A DNA stretch of 64,000 bases from Rossellomorea aquimaris. Lineage in GTDB: Bacteria > Bacillota > Bacilli > Bacillales > Bacillaceae_B. Of this stretch, positions 18,987 through 27,621 are shown in pieces. The notes under the pieces were generated by a model. The model was given only the letters and a program-made list of their open reading frames with translations, ran no database searches and was not told where the DNA came from. Numbering within the stretch: the stretch's first letter is position 1; each line of letters begins with the position of its first letter. The position numbers were made by a program, and so were the translations under genes. The stretch covers positions 930,001-994,000 of the forward strand of contig NZ_JAIVAR010000001.1 in NCBI RefSeq assembly GCF_020171925.1, read 5' to 3'.

Positions 18987-21618
18987 AGAAGAATATTTTA
19001 ATCGATTTAAAGCTCAATATAATTTATTTAAATCACTTGATGCAAAAATTTCTAAACAAGAATTATTTGAAAGAACATGTACATTTATGGATACATTTTT
19101 CTCGAGCGGAGTTGAAAAGCGTATTCTTGAAAATTGGAAACTAGAACTCCAAAAAAACTTTGGAGACGGAGGTATAGTTTATACATCCTCTCCTCTCGTA
19201 CTCAGAATAAAGGATCCTGATGGCTGGTACACACCTGGCAAAGGCAATAGATTTTTCTGGCAAAGATATCAACAATTTTTAGTACAGAAGAAAAACTGGG
19301 AACAAAATGTTATTGATGTTATAGATGAAACTACGGATGAAGTTTTAAAGTCATTGGGCAACCCCAAAGCTACTGATCCATTCGATGTCCGCGGTTTAGT
19401 CCTTGGATATGTTCAGTCTGGTAAAACAGCCAACTTCACTGGCCTTTTAAATAAGGCTTTTGATGAAGGATATAAAATTGCCATTGTATTATCAGGTATT
19501 CATAACGATTTAAGAGCACAGACACAGCTTAGATTAGAAGATGAAGTTATAGGACAATCCAATAAGGGTGTTGGATCGATCGTCAATAGTGATGAAATGC
19601 ACTTTATTCAGTCCCTCACGACAGTGAATGAAGACATTACAGGAATACCATTAAACCTTTCATATAATTTAAGCGGAAGCAAAACTCTTTTAGTCGTTAA
19701 AAAGAATAAAGATGTACTAGAACACTTAATTAAACTCCTCACTAAATTAATTAAACAGGCTGGGGATTCTAACCTCCCTGTCATTATTATTGATGATGAG
19801 GCGGATCAAGCTTCAATTGATACAAGTGATAAGAAAAAAGGCGAAGATCCTAAAACGATTAATCGATTGATTCGAGAAACTCTTATGTTGTTTAATCAGA
19901 AGGCTTATGTAGGTTACACTGCAACCCCTTTTGCTAATCTGTTAATCGGGGCACACAATGAAACTCTTTCTGAGGGACAGGATTTATATCCAAAAGACTT
20001 TTTAGTCGGACTTCCTAAGCCTGATGCATATTGCGGTCCTGATGAGTTTTTTAACGCTGCTGAAAATGCAGACGACAATAGACCCTCCTTGATTATTGAT
20101 ATTGGAGATGAAGATGAGAATTTATTTAAGAGCATAAAGAAAAAAGACGAACATTATAAAGTGGATAGTGTCCCTCCAAAACTAAAGGAAGCACTACTTT
20201 CTTTTCTAATTGCTGTATCTGTTAGAAACTTACGTGGGGATGAAAATGAACATAATTCAATGCTTATACATACTTCAAGATTCACCCTTGTCCAGAGATC
20301 TCTTAAAGAGGTAATAGATGAAGAATTCAATAACATTGTAAATAATGTTAGATATGACTCTTCTAGTTCAGATGTACAACAAATAGAAAATCTTTATCAT
20401 GATGAATTTGTTAATAAAACTCAAAAATGGAATCACGCCATGGGTACTAATTACGACACTTATGAGTGGAAAGATGTCTATGAAGTGATGAAAAAAATAG
20501 CATTGAAAATTAGTGTTATGGAGTTAAATGGGGAGAGCGAAGATGCATTAGAATATCACAAGTATAAAGAAGATGGGTTGAATGTTATCGCAGTAGGCGG
20601 TGACAAGTTATCCAGAGGTCTCACACTAGAAGGTCTTTCAATCAGTTATTATTACCGAAATACATTAATGTACGATACTCTGATGCAAATGGGCCGGTGG
20701 TTTGGTTATAGAAAATCATACTTAGATTTATGCAGAATTTACACTTCTGATGATATCGCAGCAAATTTTGAGCATTTAGCTATTGCAATGCATCAACTGA
20801 GAGAAGAATTTGATAAGATGAAGAACGAGAAATTATCTCCTAGCGAATATGCAGTTAGAATGTTAGCGCACCCAAAAATGATGTTAACAAGTAACTTAAA
20901 AATGAAAAATGTTAGAGCAGCTTACCAGAATTATAGTGATAAACTTCATCAGACAAGATTATTATCAAAGGAAAAATCCACCTTTATAAATAATATGAAT
21001 ACGACAGTGGAGCTAATAGATAAGGTTTATTCCAAAATTAAAACACAAGAAGTTGAAGAGAAAAAAACAAAAACCAAATATCATGTAGCTTCTGAAGTTG
21101 ACGTAAAAGATGTTATTGAGTTTTTAAGTAGCTATAAAACCTATGAAGGTTCAACAAAATCTTCTTCTGAAAGTATTATTGAATATATCAAACTATTAAA
21201 TTCTGAAGAATACAAAGAGTTAAAGTCATGGAAAGTCGTTATAGTAGAGGGTATTCCAACCCAAGAGGTTACCAACCAGAAAGTAAACCTCGGCCCGCTT
21301 TCACTCTCATATACTGTCACGCGTGGTGCAAGTGCAGACAAAATACCTAATGACCGGGTGGATGTGAAAGCCATTGTTGCTGCTAAGCAAAAATACTTTG
21401 ATGAAAAGAAAAAAAGTGGCAGTGTTTCTAAGCCTAAGCTATTTATTTACCCTTTAAATCCCCATGCTAATGTGTTTAAAAATGTTCAAAGCGTAGGATT
21501 CAACGATTACTTAGTGCCTATAGCATTTGCAGTTGCTTTTCCTTCTACAGAACATAAGATAAGCGATCAAGTTTATTTAAAAAATAAAACTATTGATGAA
21601 AAGAGTGAACTTCAATGA
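18970..21618 (+). CDS. Z1-domain P-loop NTPase (SF2-like) of the MORC-type system
   Basis: 882 residues. Walker A is GYVQSGKT (about 146-153), followed by a long motor region with VIIIDDEADQAS as Walker B and GYTATPFAN as a motif III-like element. The Z1 domain itself has VGGDKLSRGLTLEGLS and QMGRWFGYR, which resemble helicase motifs V and VI. It begins inside the 3' end of the ATPase gene and its stop overlaps the next start (ATGA), so the proteins are made together. It is the likely translocase or remodeller of the system, acting between the GHKL sensor and the nuclease. That division of labour is inference; the Z1 call is firm. Confidence 0.88.
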   Translation: MLNQLKEEYFNRFKAQYNLFKSLDAKISKQELFERTCTFMDTFFSSGVEKRILENWKLELQKNFGDGGIVYTSSPLVLRIKDPDGWYTPGKGNRFFWQRYQQFLVQKKNWEQNVIDVIDETTDEVLKSLGNPKATDPFDVRGLVLGYVQSGKTANFTGLLNKAFDEGYKIAIVLSGIHNDLRAQTQLRLEDEVIGQSNKGVGSIVNSDEMHFIQSLTTVNEDITGIPLNLSYNLSGSKTLLVVKKNKDVLEHLIKLLTKLIKQAGDSNLPVIIIDDEADQASIDTSDKKKGEDPKTINRLIRETLMLFNQKAYVGYTATPFANLLIGAHNETLSEGQDLYPKDFLVGLPKPDAYCGPDEFFNAAENADDNRPSLIIDIGDEDENLFKSIKKKDEHYKVDSVPPKLKEALLSFLIAVSVRNLRGDENEHNSMLIHTSRFTLVQRSLKEVIDEEFNNIVNNVRYDSSSSDVQQIENLYHDEFVNKTQKWNHAMGTNYDTYEWKDVYEVMKKIALKISVMELNGESEDALEYHKYKEDGLNVIAVGGDKLSRGLTLEGLSISYYYRNTLMYDTLMQMGRWFGYRKSYLDLCRIYTSDDIAANFEHLAIAMHQLREEFDKMKNEKLSPSEYAVRMLAHPKMMLTSNLKMKNVRAAYQNYSDKLHQTRLLSKEKSTFINNMNTTVELIDKVYSKIKTQEVEEKKTKTKYHVASEVDVKDVIEFLSSYKTYEGSTKSSSESIIEYIKLLNSEEYKELKSWKVVIVEGIPTQEVTNQKVNLGPLSLSYTVTRGASADKIPNDRVDVKAIVAAKQKYFDEKKKSGSVSKPKLFIYPLNPHANVFKNVQSVGFNDYLVPIAFAVAFPSTEHKISDQVYLKNKTIDEKSELQ

Positions 21619-22640
21619 AAGCTGAAGTTATAGAAACATTTAAAAACATCTTTTCCCAAATGGAAAAAAGTGATGATAAATCTGAACTGGTTCCGATGAT
21701 ACCATTATTTCAAGATGACATTATAGTTTTCTGTGGTATCGATTATGCATCAGAGAATCGATACTTTTTTATAGAAATTCCAGATGGACCATGGGAAGAT
21801 CAACAATTGAAGTCTTTACCCAAATGGCGTGGCTTAAATATTAAAATGGAACACCATGATTCATTTGGACCTTTAAAAGACCGTTACTTTATTGAATTTA
21901 TTCAAGCTGATTCTGAAACTGGAGATTTGTTTGAAACTATAATGCAAAATGTTTTTGATCATATCGTAACACGTGCAGAAGATGAACCTCTATTTACAGT
22001 AATCTTTAAAGTTCTAGAGAAATGGAAGAGTTTCTTTAAACGTGGTGGATTCAAAAAGTTAAATGAGGATCAGCAACGTGGATTATTTGGAGAACTTTGG
22101 TTTATGAAGAAATGGATCGAAGCTAACCCCGATACCCCTCCTCTTTTACTTAAAGGCTGGGGCGGTCCTCTAAGCGAGAGAGTCGATTTCATAACCAATA
22201 AACACGGTGTTGAAATAAAGACTGTAAAAGACCAGCTCAATAAGAAAATTCGTATTTCTAACGAAAAACAATTAAATATTACTGAGGCTGTTCCAAAAAT
22301 ATATTTATATGTTTGCTACTTAGAAGTCAGCCGTAACATAGGGCTTACCCTTCAAGACTTAGTAGATGAACTTAGGGAGCATTTTCGAAGGTTCTCCCTT
22401 CAACTTTCACTTAAATTTGACGACCTTTTAAGAAGTTCCGGTTTTGATGACGATGAATATACAGATCTTTATATGAATGTTTTACACGAAGAAACTTATG
22501 AAGTAGACTCACAGTTTCCGAGGATCCCGGCAGATTCACTCTCTAAGGGAATATCTCATATTTCTTACTCAATTGATTTATCTCATTGTGAGTCTTCAAA
22601 AATTGAATCAGAAACAATATTTAAAATAACAGGACGGTGA
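21615..22640 (+). CDS. PD-(D/E)XK motif protein (DUF4420 type), predicted nuclease
   Basis: 341 residues. The nuclease motifs are E160 in GLFGELWF, D191 in ERVDFI, and E200-I-K202 in VEIKTVK, the expected order for a restriction-enzyme fold. The ATG overlaps the Z1 stop codon (ATGA) and its own stop overlaps the next start (GTGA). Family members are found in the same MTase-ATPase-Z1-AIPR neighbourhoods. It is the obvious candidate for DNA cutting in this system. The N-terminal 140 residues have no feature I can name. Confidence 0.85.
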   Translation: MKAEVIETFKNIFSQMEKSDDKSELVPMIPLFQDDIIVFCGIDYASENRYFFIEIPDGPWEDQQLKSLPKWRGLNIKMEHHDSFGPLKDRYFIEFIQADSETGDLFETIMQNVFDHIVTRAEDEPLFTVIFKVLEKWKSFFKRGGFKKLNEDQQRGLFGELWFMKKWIEANPDTPPLLLKGWGGPLSERVDFITNKHGVEIKTVKDQLNKKIRISNEKQLNITEAVPKIYLYVCYLEVSRNIGLTLQDLVDELREHFRRFSLQLSLKFDDLLRSSGFDDDEYTDLYMNVLHEETYEVDSQFPRIPADSLSKGISHISYSIDLSHCESSKIESETIFKITGR

Positions 22641-24463
22641 GTAATTTGAAAATTAAGCATGAGCTTCAATCATTTTATAACGATTTTATGAAGGATTTAC
22701 AGACAGAAACATTAAAAATGTCACCGTTTGAAGCCTTTCTTGAAGAGTACGTAAAATATATGGAATTCCCTTCTACTCCTATTTATGTTGAATTTTACAG
22801 GCCAAATCTAAATGTACAAGTAGATGCATACTCATATGAAGAGGATGAAAAAGAATTAAACTTATATATTATTGATTTTGATGAGTTTATGGATCAGCCA
22901 GAAGAAATCACAATGACAGCCTTAAAAGAATTAGCAAATAAAGCTAAAAGATTCTTTAGTCAATATAATGCTCTTCCGATTGATCCATCTCATGACATTA
23001 ATGATTTACTCTCACTTCTAAAGAATGAAGAGAGTGTTATTGAACGTTTGAACATTACGGTTTTAACGAATAAATATTATAGAACCAATAAACCCATCGA
23101 ACTTACTATACAAAAAAACATCCAGTTAGATGTCGAAGTATGGGATATAGACAGATTATTTCAGATAGTCTCTTCTGAACAAGAATCATCAACGATTTTA
23201 ATTGATTTCCAAGATGAATTTAATCAATCATTTGAATTAATGAAAGTACCACAGCCAAAAAGCCTAATTGAGAATCACGATACTTTTGATTGTTATATAG
23301 GTTTTATTTCAGCAGAATTATTAGCAAAAGCTTATGATAAATGGGGACCTAAACTAGTAGAAAGGAATGTCAGATCCTTCTTACAAGCGAGAGGTGCTAC
23401 CAATAAAGGTATTAGAGACACCTTGAAAAATGAAAGTGAGAAAGACTTATTCGTAGTATACAATAACGGAATTTCAAGCGTTGCTCGATCTGGTAATTTA
23501 ACACCCTCTTCTAATGGTTCTCACGTATTTAATATTGAAACGTTAGAAGGTTGGCAAATAGTTAACGGCGGACAGACTACTGCTTCAATTCATAAAGCAT
23601 ATAGAGATGGTGTAGATTTAAGTGAAGTATTTGTCCAAACAAAACTAACTATTCTTCATACAGCTGATAGTGACAGTTCAATGTTAGCGGAAGAAGAAAT
23701 GGTAGCTAAAATTTCTAAATATGCCAATACGCAAAATAAAATTAATCAATCAGATTTACTAGCAAATACAAAATTCATGTCTTCTCTTGAACATTACTCA
23801 AGAACGGTGTGGATTCCTTCACAAGACAAGAGAAAAGCTGAATCCAAATGGTACTTTGAAAGAGCACGCGGTCAATATATGGTAGATTTAAACCGTAGAA
23901 AACGCGGAAAAGAACAAACAGAATTTAAAAAAGAATTCCCCAAGGAATTACTTTTAAATAAAGTAGACCTGGCGAAGAACTTTATGTCTTGGGAAGGCTT
24001 TCCTCACGTTTCTAGTAAAGGTGGAGAAGAAGCATTCAAGAAATTCATGGAACAGAATAAGTCTTACTGGAAATACGAAAAAAACAGTGAGAATCAACTT
24101 AAAGAACTAGAGGATTTTACTTCCATTATGTTTAAAAGACTCATTGCAAGAGTTATTATAAACAGAAAAGTTCAGGATGTTGTGAATACATTAGGGTTAA
24201 AGGGCTATAAGGCAAATGTTGTCTATTACTCTACAGCAATGTTAAATAAATTATATGGCGACTCTATTAACCTAGAGGAAGTTTGGAACAATCAGTCCCT
24301 ATCAGATAAATGGGATAACGTTATTAAGGAAATTGCACAAACAACTTTAGAATTCCTACGAAACTCTGCAGGTGAGCAAAATGTTACCCAATGGGCGAAG
24401 AAGGAACAGTGCTGGAAAGAGTTCGTTAGTGAATGTGAGAAGCAGCTAAAATACATTGTTTAG
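22637..24463 (+). CDS. AIPR family (abortive infection phage resistance) protein
   Basis: 608 residues from a GTG that overlaps the previous stop (GTGA). The AIPR core is visible in the middle: NVRSFLQARGATNKGIRDTL, FVVYNNGIS and WQIVNGGQTTASI, then ISKYANTQNKINQSDLLANT. This family is named after a lactococcal abortive-infection protein and recurs in MORC-type clusters. Its biochemistry is not settled; the conserved NGGQT region suggests ligand or nucleic-acid binding. It is the last gene of the operon and is followed by a strong terminator. Confidence 0.88.
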   Translation: MSNLKIKHELQSFYNDFMKDLQTETLKMSPFEAFLEEYVKYMEFPSTPIYVEFYRPNLNVQVDAYSYEEDEKELNLYIIDFDEFMDQPEEITMTALKELANKAKRFFSQYNALPIDPSHDINDLLSLLKNEESVIERLNITVLTNKYYRTNKPIELTIQKNIQLDVEVWDIDRLFQIVSSEQESSTILIDFQDEFNQSFELMKVPQPKSLIENHDTFDCYIGFISAELLAKAYDKWGPKLVERNVRSFLQARGATNKGIRDTLKNESEKDLFVVYNNGISSVARSGNLTPSSNGSHVFNIETLEGWQIVNGGQTTASIHKAYRDGVDLSEVFVQTKLTILHTADSDSSMLAEEEMVAKISKYANTQNKINQSDLLANTKFMSSLEHYSRTVWIPSQDKRKAESKWYFERARGQYMVDLNRRKRGKEQTEFKKEFPKELLLNKVDLAKNFMSWEGFPHVSSKGGEEAFKKFMEQNKSYWKYEKNSENQLKELEDFTSIMFKRLIARVIINRKVQDVVNTLGLKGYKANVVYYSTAMLNKLYGDSINLEEVWNNQSLSDKWDNVIKEIAQTTLEFLRNSAGEQNVTQWAKKEQCWKEFVSECEKQLKYIV

Positions 24464-24470
24464 AATCAAA

Positions 24471-24511
24471 AAAAGAAGGTAAAGTTAGATACGCTAACTT
24501 TACCTTCTTTT
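24471..24511. terminator. Strong bidirectional terminator between AIPR and HNH genes
   Basis: An 18-base perfect stem (AAAAGAAGGTAAAGTTAG and its complement) encloses ATACG. A runs before it and T runs after it, so it can stop both the AIPR operon and the convergent HNH gene. Confidence 0.9.
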
Positions 24512-24516
24512 TATGT

Positions 24517-25386
24517 CTATTTAATTCCGTATTGCGGGCCCTTAAACACCTCCCTAACATGCCAATGTAAAAACGAACTATCCGGATAATAGTAAGACTG
24601 AATCGGCTCCCGAACAACCTCACCATTAAACCTCATCAGCCACTCTTCAAACCCATGAGTCCCATGTGCATCTTGAGACACCACCATCTTACGCTCAGGC
24701 GTCAAAGTGAACACCCCCCTGTCAAATAGCTTATGATGTAAGGAACATAAGGCTATTCCGTTTTCCTCAGTATCAGGACCACCTGCTTGGTGCCACTTAA
24801 TATGGGCTGCTTCGACCCCAACCAGTGCGTGGGCGAGTCTTACATTGAAACCACAAACTGCACAACTGTACCCATAAGCCCTGAGGATCTTCTCCCTGAA
24901 TTTAGGATCTCTTTTCTTTTTGGTATAGATGGTAAAATCCAATCCAACCGCATCTAGGATGTCCTGGTGGATTGTTTCAGGAAAGTGACTATCCAAGATA
25001 GTATGGGCAACCTCCTGAACGAGCCTCGAGTCATTTTTAAGAAGTTGATAAACATCCGGGGTGAATCCGCCTGCCACTCCATCCGCCAATAACTGACGAT
25101 TACTTGGACTCTTTGCATTTGCTTCTTTATCCAGAAGCCATATCCCGTCTCTCCTCAAGCGTACAAAAGGTTCTTCAGGGTGATAGGATTTCCTAAGAGG
25201 ACCGAATTCCCTCAGCAACTCTGTCAGCTTCTCCCTTGTAACTTCATAACTTATGAATCTAGGTTTGTCAGCTTGAAGCTGCCCCAATGCAAATAGAATT
25301 AATAAAGGTTTATGCGGGGCTCTCTGATCCCCTTTTTTCCATATGGACAGGTTGTTGATTCTATCTTTTAATTCAGCGCTGTTCAT
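24517..25386 (-). CDS. HNH restriction endonuclease of the phosphorothioate-DNA-binding type
   Basis: 289 residues. The N-terminal half (WKKGDQRAPHKPLLILFALG, then GPLRKSYHPEEPFVRLRRDGIW) matches the sulfur-binding domain of type IV enzymes such as ScoMcrA. The C-terminal half is an HNH nuclease: CAVCGFNVRL, EAAHIKWHQAGGPDTEENGIALC and HHKLFD, with two Cys pairs for zinc. The enzyme would cut DNA carrying phosphorothioate links from dnd-type systems. It has no room for the SRA-like 5mC-reading domain of ScoMcrA. That would avoid conflict with the two 5mC methyltransferases nearby (inference). No dnd genes are in the window. Confidence 0.85.
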   Translation of the reverse strand: MNSAELKDRINNLSIWKKGDQRAPHKPLLILFALGQLQADKPRFISYEVTREKLTELLREFGPLRKSYHPEEPFVRLRRDGIWLLDKEANAKSPSNRQLLADGVAGGFTPDVYQLLKNDSRLVQEVAHTILDSHFPETIHQDILDAVGLDFTIYTKKKRDPKFREKILRAYGYSCAVCGFNVRLAHALVGVEAAHIKWHQAGGPDTEENGIALCSLHHKLFDRGVFTLTPERKMVVSQDAHGTHGFEEWLMRFNGEVVREPIQSYYYPDSSFLHWHVREVFKGPQYGIK

Positions 25387-25452
25387 TGATTTCCACCTTG
25401 CTAAGAAATTTATTTTTTCCTATATAATAGAAGAGTTACATATTCAATGGAA

Positions 25453-25776
25453 TTAATCCTCTACCCCAATCAGAAACACCTTCTCCTCAAATCCCCCACG
25501 CTTATCAGCCTTATCTTTCCTCACTGCTTCCACTTCTTCTATAGAAGTCCCATGATGCTTTGCCACAGCCCGCATAACCTCTAACAGATCAGCAAGCTCT
25601 TCCACTGCTTCTCTATCCGTTTCGGCAGCACAGTACTCATCCAATTCCTCATAAGCTTTTTCTCTTAAGTACTTTATGTAGTCTTCATCGTTAAGGAACT
25701 TTATTGAAAAATTCTTACTATTACTCTCTATGATTTCAGGGATTTTATCTCTGACTAGCTTGTTGTAGGTCGGCAT
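25453..25776 (-). CDS. MazG/PRA-PH-like nucleotide pyrophosphohydrolase
   Basis: 107 residues beginning PTYNKLVRDKIPEII, the signature of a small all-alpha NTP pyrophosphohydrolase group (COG4997 type). Metal-binding residues are in KAYEELDEY and EELADLLE. It may hydrolyse unusual or excess nucleoside triphosphates; the substrate is unknown. Downstream on the same strand is the HNH enzyme, 66 bases away. It faces away from the Xre gene at 26042. A decayed copy lies at 8702-9024 in the same setting on the other side of the island. Confidence 0.85.
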   Translation of the reverse strand: MPTYNKLVRDKIPEIIESNSKNFSIKFLNDEDYIKYLREKAYEELDEYCAAETDREAVEELADLLEVMRAVAKHHGTSIEEVEAVRKDKADKRGGFEEKVFLIGVED

Positions 25777-26041
25777 GTTGGTGACCTCCTGTTTTTGTAT
25801 TAACTATATTTTAACATTTTTATAAAGAGTCGATGAATCAAAGATACTTATTTTACTTATCGATTTGTTGATCCAATGTTTAAACACCTATCTAAATTAG
25901 TTACCAGCAAGGGAAAGGCTTTTTATAAAATGCTTGGTAAAAAAACGATACACATTTTACATATTAAGGAATAAAAGGACCACTTGTGCGTGGTGGGTGT
26001 TTTCCCCCGATTTGATAATGGTTTAAAAAGGGGAGAAACCT

Positions 26042-26296
26042 TTGGTTAAGAAACAAAATGATCGGTTTTCAAGACTTGTAGGAGAACATCTAAAACGGAG
26101 AAGACTCGAGCTAGGAATGACTCAGGCTGATTTTGCTGAAACGATTGGTTTGTCTGAAAAAGGGGTCGGGCGAATCGAGCGTGGAGAAAGATCTCCTACA
26201 TGTAAAACACTGACTTACATCCTAACAAAAGCAGAAATCAGTATAGATCGCCTTCTTCTAGATGTTCATAATGATATGCCTTCTGATGATTATTAA
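26042..26296 (+). CDS. Xre-family HTH regulator, right flank of island
   Basis: 84 residues from a TTG behind GGGGAGAAACC. A classical Cro/C1 HTH fills residues 10-65: HLKRRRLELGMTQADFAETI, then LSEKGVGRIERGER and PTCKTLTYI. It probably controls the divergent pyrophosphohydrolase/HNH genes and its own operon. It pairs with the following small protein exactly as the left-flank Xre gene does. Confidence 0.85.
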   Translation: MVKKQNDRFSRLVGEHLKRRRLELGMTQADFAETIGLSEKGVGRIERGERSPTCKTLTYILTKAEISIDRLLLDVHNDMPSDDY

Positions 26297-26331
26297 CATA
26301 CATAGTCAAATATTTGTTAAACGGAGGGATT

Positions 26332-26532
26332 ATGATCAAAAAACAAGAACTGATCCTATTCAAAGACAAGCAATCATACAACTTTATGATTCTCGGTTTT
26401 ACCCGTGAACAGGAATACGGGGAGATTTATGTTACCGATCATAATAGAAGGACCTCTATTTACAGGGGTTCTGATGTGAAGGAAGTTATAAAGTTGGCAA
26501 AGAGAAAAAGCAGGAGCTCGCTTCTTGAGTAA
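26332..26532 (+). CDS. Small unknown protein paired with Xre regulator (right copy)
   Basis: 66 residues from the ATG at 26332, which has GGAGGG four bases upstream; a TTG 18 bases earlier would put the ribosome site inside the gene. The sequence has ILGF, EYGEIYVTDH and YRGSDVKEV, shared with the 9522-9725 protein. Basic C-terminal helix. No known function. Its conserved pairing with an Xre gene argues for a shared role. Confidence 0.7.
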   Translation: MIKKQELILFKDKQSYNFMILGFTREQEYGEIYVTDHNRRTSIYRGSDVKEVIKLAKRKSRSSLLE

Positions 26533-26546
26533 ACTCCTGCTTTTTT
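26505..26546 (+). terminator. Terminator of the right-hand Xre module
   Basis: AAAAAGCAGGAG pairs perfectly with CTCCTGCTTTTT, followed by T. The left arm lies inside the end of the small gene. Confidence 0.85.
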
Positions 26547-26670
26547 CATTACCTCATTAAATATACCTATTACCTGTTTCTCTACCATATCATTTTTATT
26601 ATGCTGCAAGCCTACCCTTTTAATTTAGGGATCGCCATCAAACCACACAAAGCAATTTTCAATTCAACCC

Positions 26671-27225
26671 TCACTTCTTATAAACCGTAAACTTCTCCGC
26701 AGCTGAAGTCCGCCCGCGCCCTGGTGGTACTTTGTCAAAATAGCCCATATGCAGGAATCCAGCAATCTTTTCACCAGGTTCCACGCCGAGCAGGTCTCGC
26801 ACTTTTGGTTCGTGGATATGCGGGTTCGTTTTCCAGACCACGCCGAGTTTCCGTTCCCATGCAAGCAGCTGGAAATTTTGGATCAGCGAGCTGACGGCAC
26901 CGAAATTTTCTTCCCATTGCTTTTGTCTCGGATCTTCTTTCATGACCACGATCAGGAATGCAGCCGGTTGGCTGAAATAATTCCTTCTGTTTTCCTGCAT
27001 ATCTGGCGAAAATGTTTTTACTAGATCCTCAACAAATCCGTCCTTTTCATTTGCAGGGACAAAGATGAATCGCCATGGCTCTCTCAGGCCGTGGTTCGGT
27101 GCCCAAATGGCATCGTCTAAGAGTTCGAGGACGGTTTCCTCGGTCACTTCTTTATCAAGGTAGCCGCTTTTAATCGAGCGACGTTCACGGATCGTTTTTG
27201 CCAAGCTAGAGTTTGTATTTCCCAT
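26671..27225 (-). CDS. yfhC: Nitroreductase family protein (YfhC-like), Fur-controlled
   Basis: 184 residues from the ATG at 27225, chosen for its 8-base distance from GGGGG; ATGs at 27228 and 27240 are possible. It has the nitroreductase start IRERRSIKSG with FMN-contact arginines, then APNHGLREPWRFIFV and a C-terminal GFLHMGYFDKVPPGRGR. This is the small FMN enzyme type that reduces nitro groups, quinones or flavins with NAD(P)H. A near-consensus Fur box lies about 45 bases upstream, so it should be made under iron limitation. B. subtilis YfhC belongs to an iron-regulated group, which supports the name. Confidence 0.8.
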   Translation of the reverse strand: MGNTNSSLAKTIRERRSIKSGYLDKEVTEETVLELLDDAIWAPNHGLREPWRFIFVPANEKDGFVEDLVKTFSPDMQENRRNYFSQPAAFLIVVMKEDPRQKQWEENFGAVSSLIQNFQLLAWERKLGVVWKTNPHIHEPKVRDLLGVEPGEKIAGFLHMGYFDKVPPGRGRTSAAEKFTVYKK

Positions 27226-27268
27226 CATGCATTCCCCCATCGTATTCGATTCTCACTTTATACTAAAT

Positions 27269-27287
27269 GATAACAATTATCATTATC
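27269..27287 (-). promoter_or_regulatory. Fur box upstream of the nitroreductase gene
   Basis: Minus strand GATAATGATAATTGTTATC differs from the 19-base Fur consensus (GATAATGATAATCATTATC) at two positions. A 7-1-7 half-site pair is present. Confidence 0.85.
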
Positions 27288-27621
27288 ATTTGTAAAATGT
27301 TTTTAGACAGTTTTTTTTCATATTAAGAAAGTCGTACTAACTTCGGGTCCCCTACATCAGATCACCTAGGTTCACAAGCCCTTCAGCGCGCACAAAATCA
27401 AGGGCTATATCAAATGTATACATCAAAATACATTCGCATATGTATTGTAGAGCCGGCACCTGAAAAAGGTGTCTGTTCTTTTTTGGCCAAAGAATCCTAG
27501 ACCTATCATACTGTATGGGTTTCAACTTATTTTCAGAATAGTTAAAATTTAATTAGATATGAACAATCTGCGTTACAATGAATGGGAACATTTAGAAACA
27601 ACTTATAGGGGTGTCAAACTA

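Noticed and set aside
9202..26296. A prophage, because of two Xre genes and an AIPR gene
   Set aside because: No integrase, structural, packaging or lysis genes and no attachment repeats were found.
27453..27486. Terminator-like hairpin GGCACCT...AGGTGTC followed by T
   Set aside because: The stem is short with a wobble pair and there is no gene upstream on the plus strand that it would serve.
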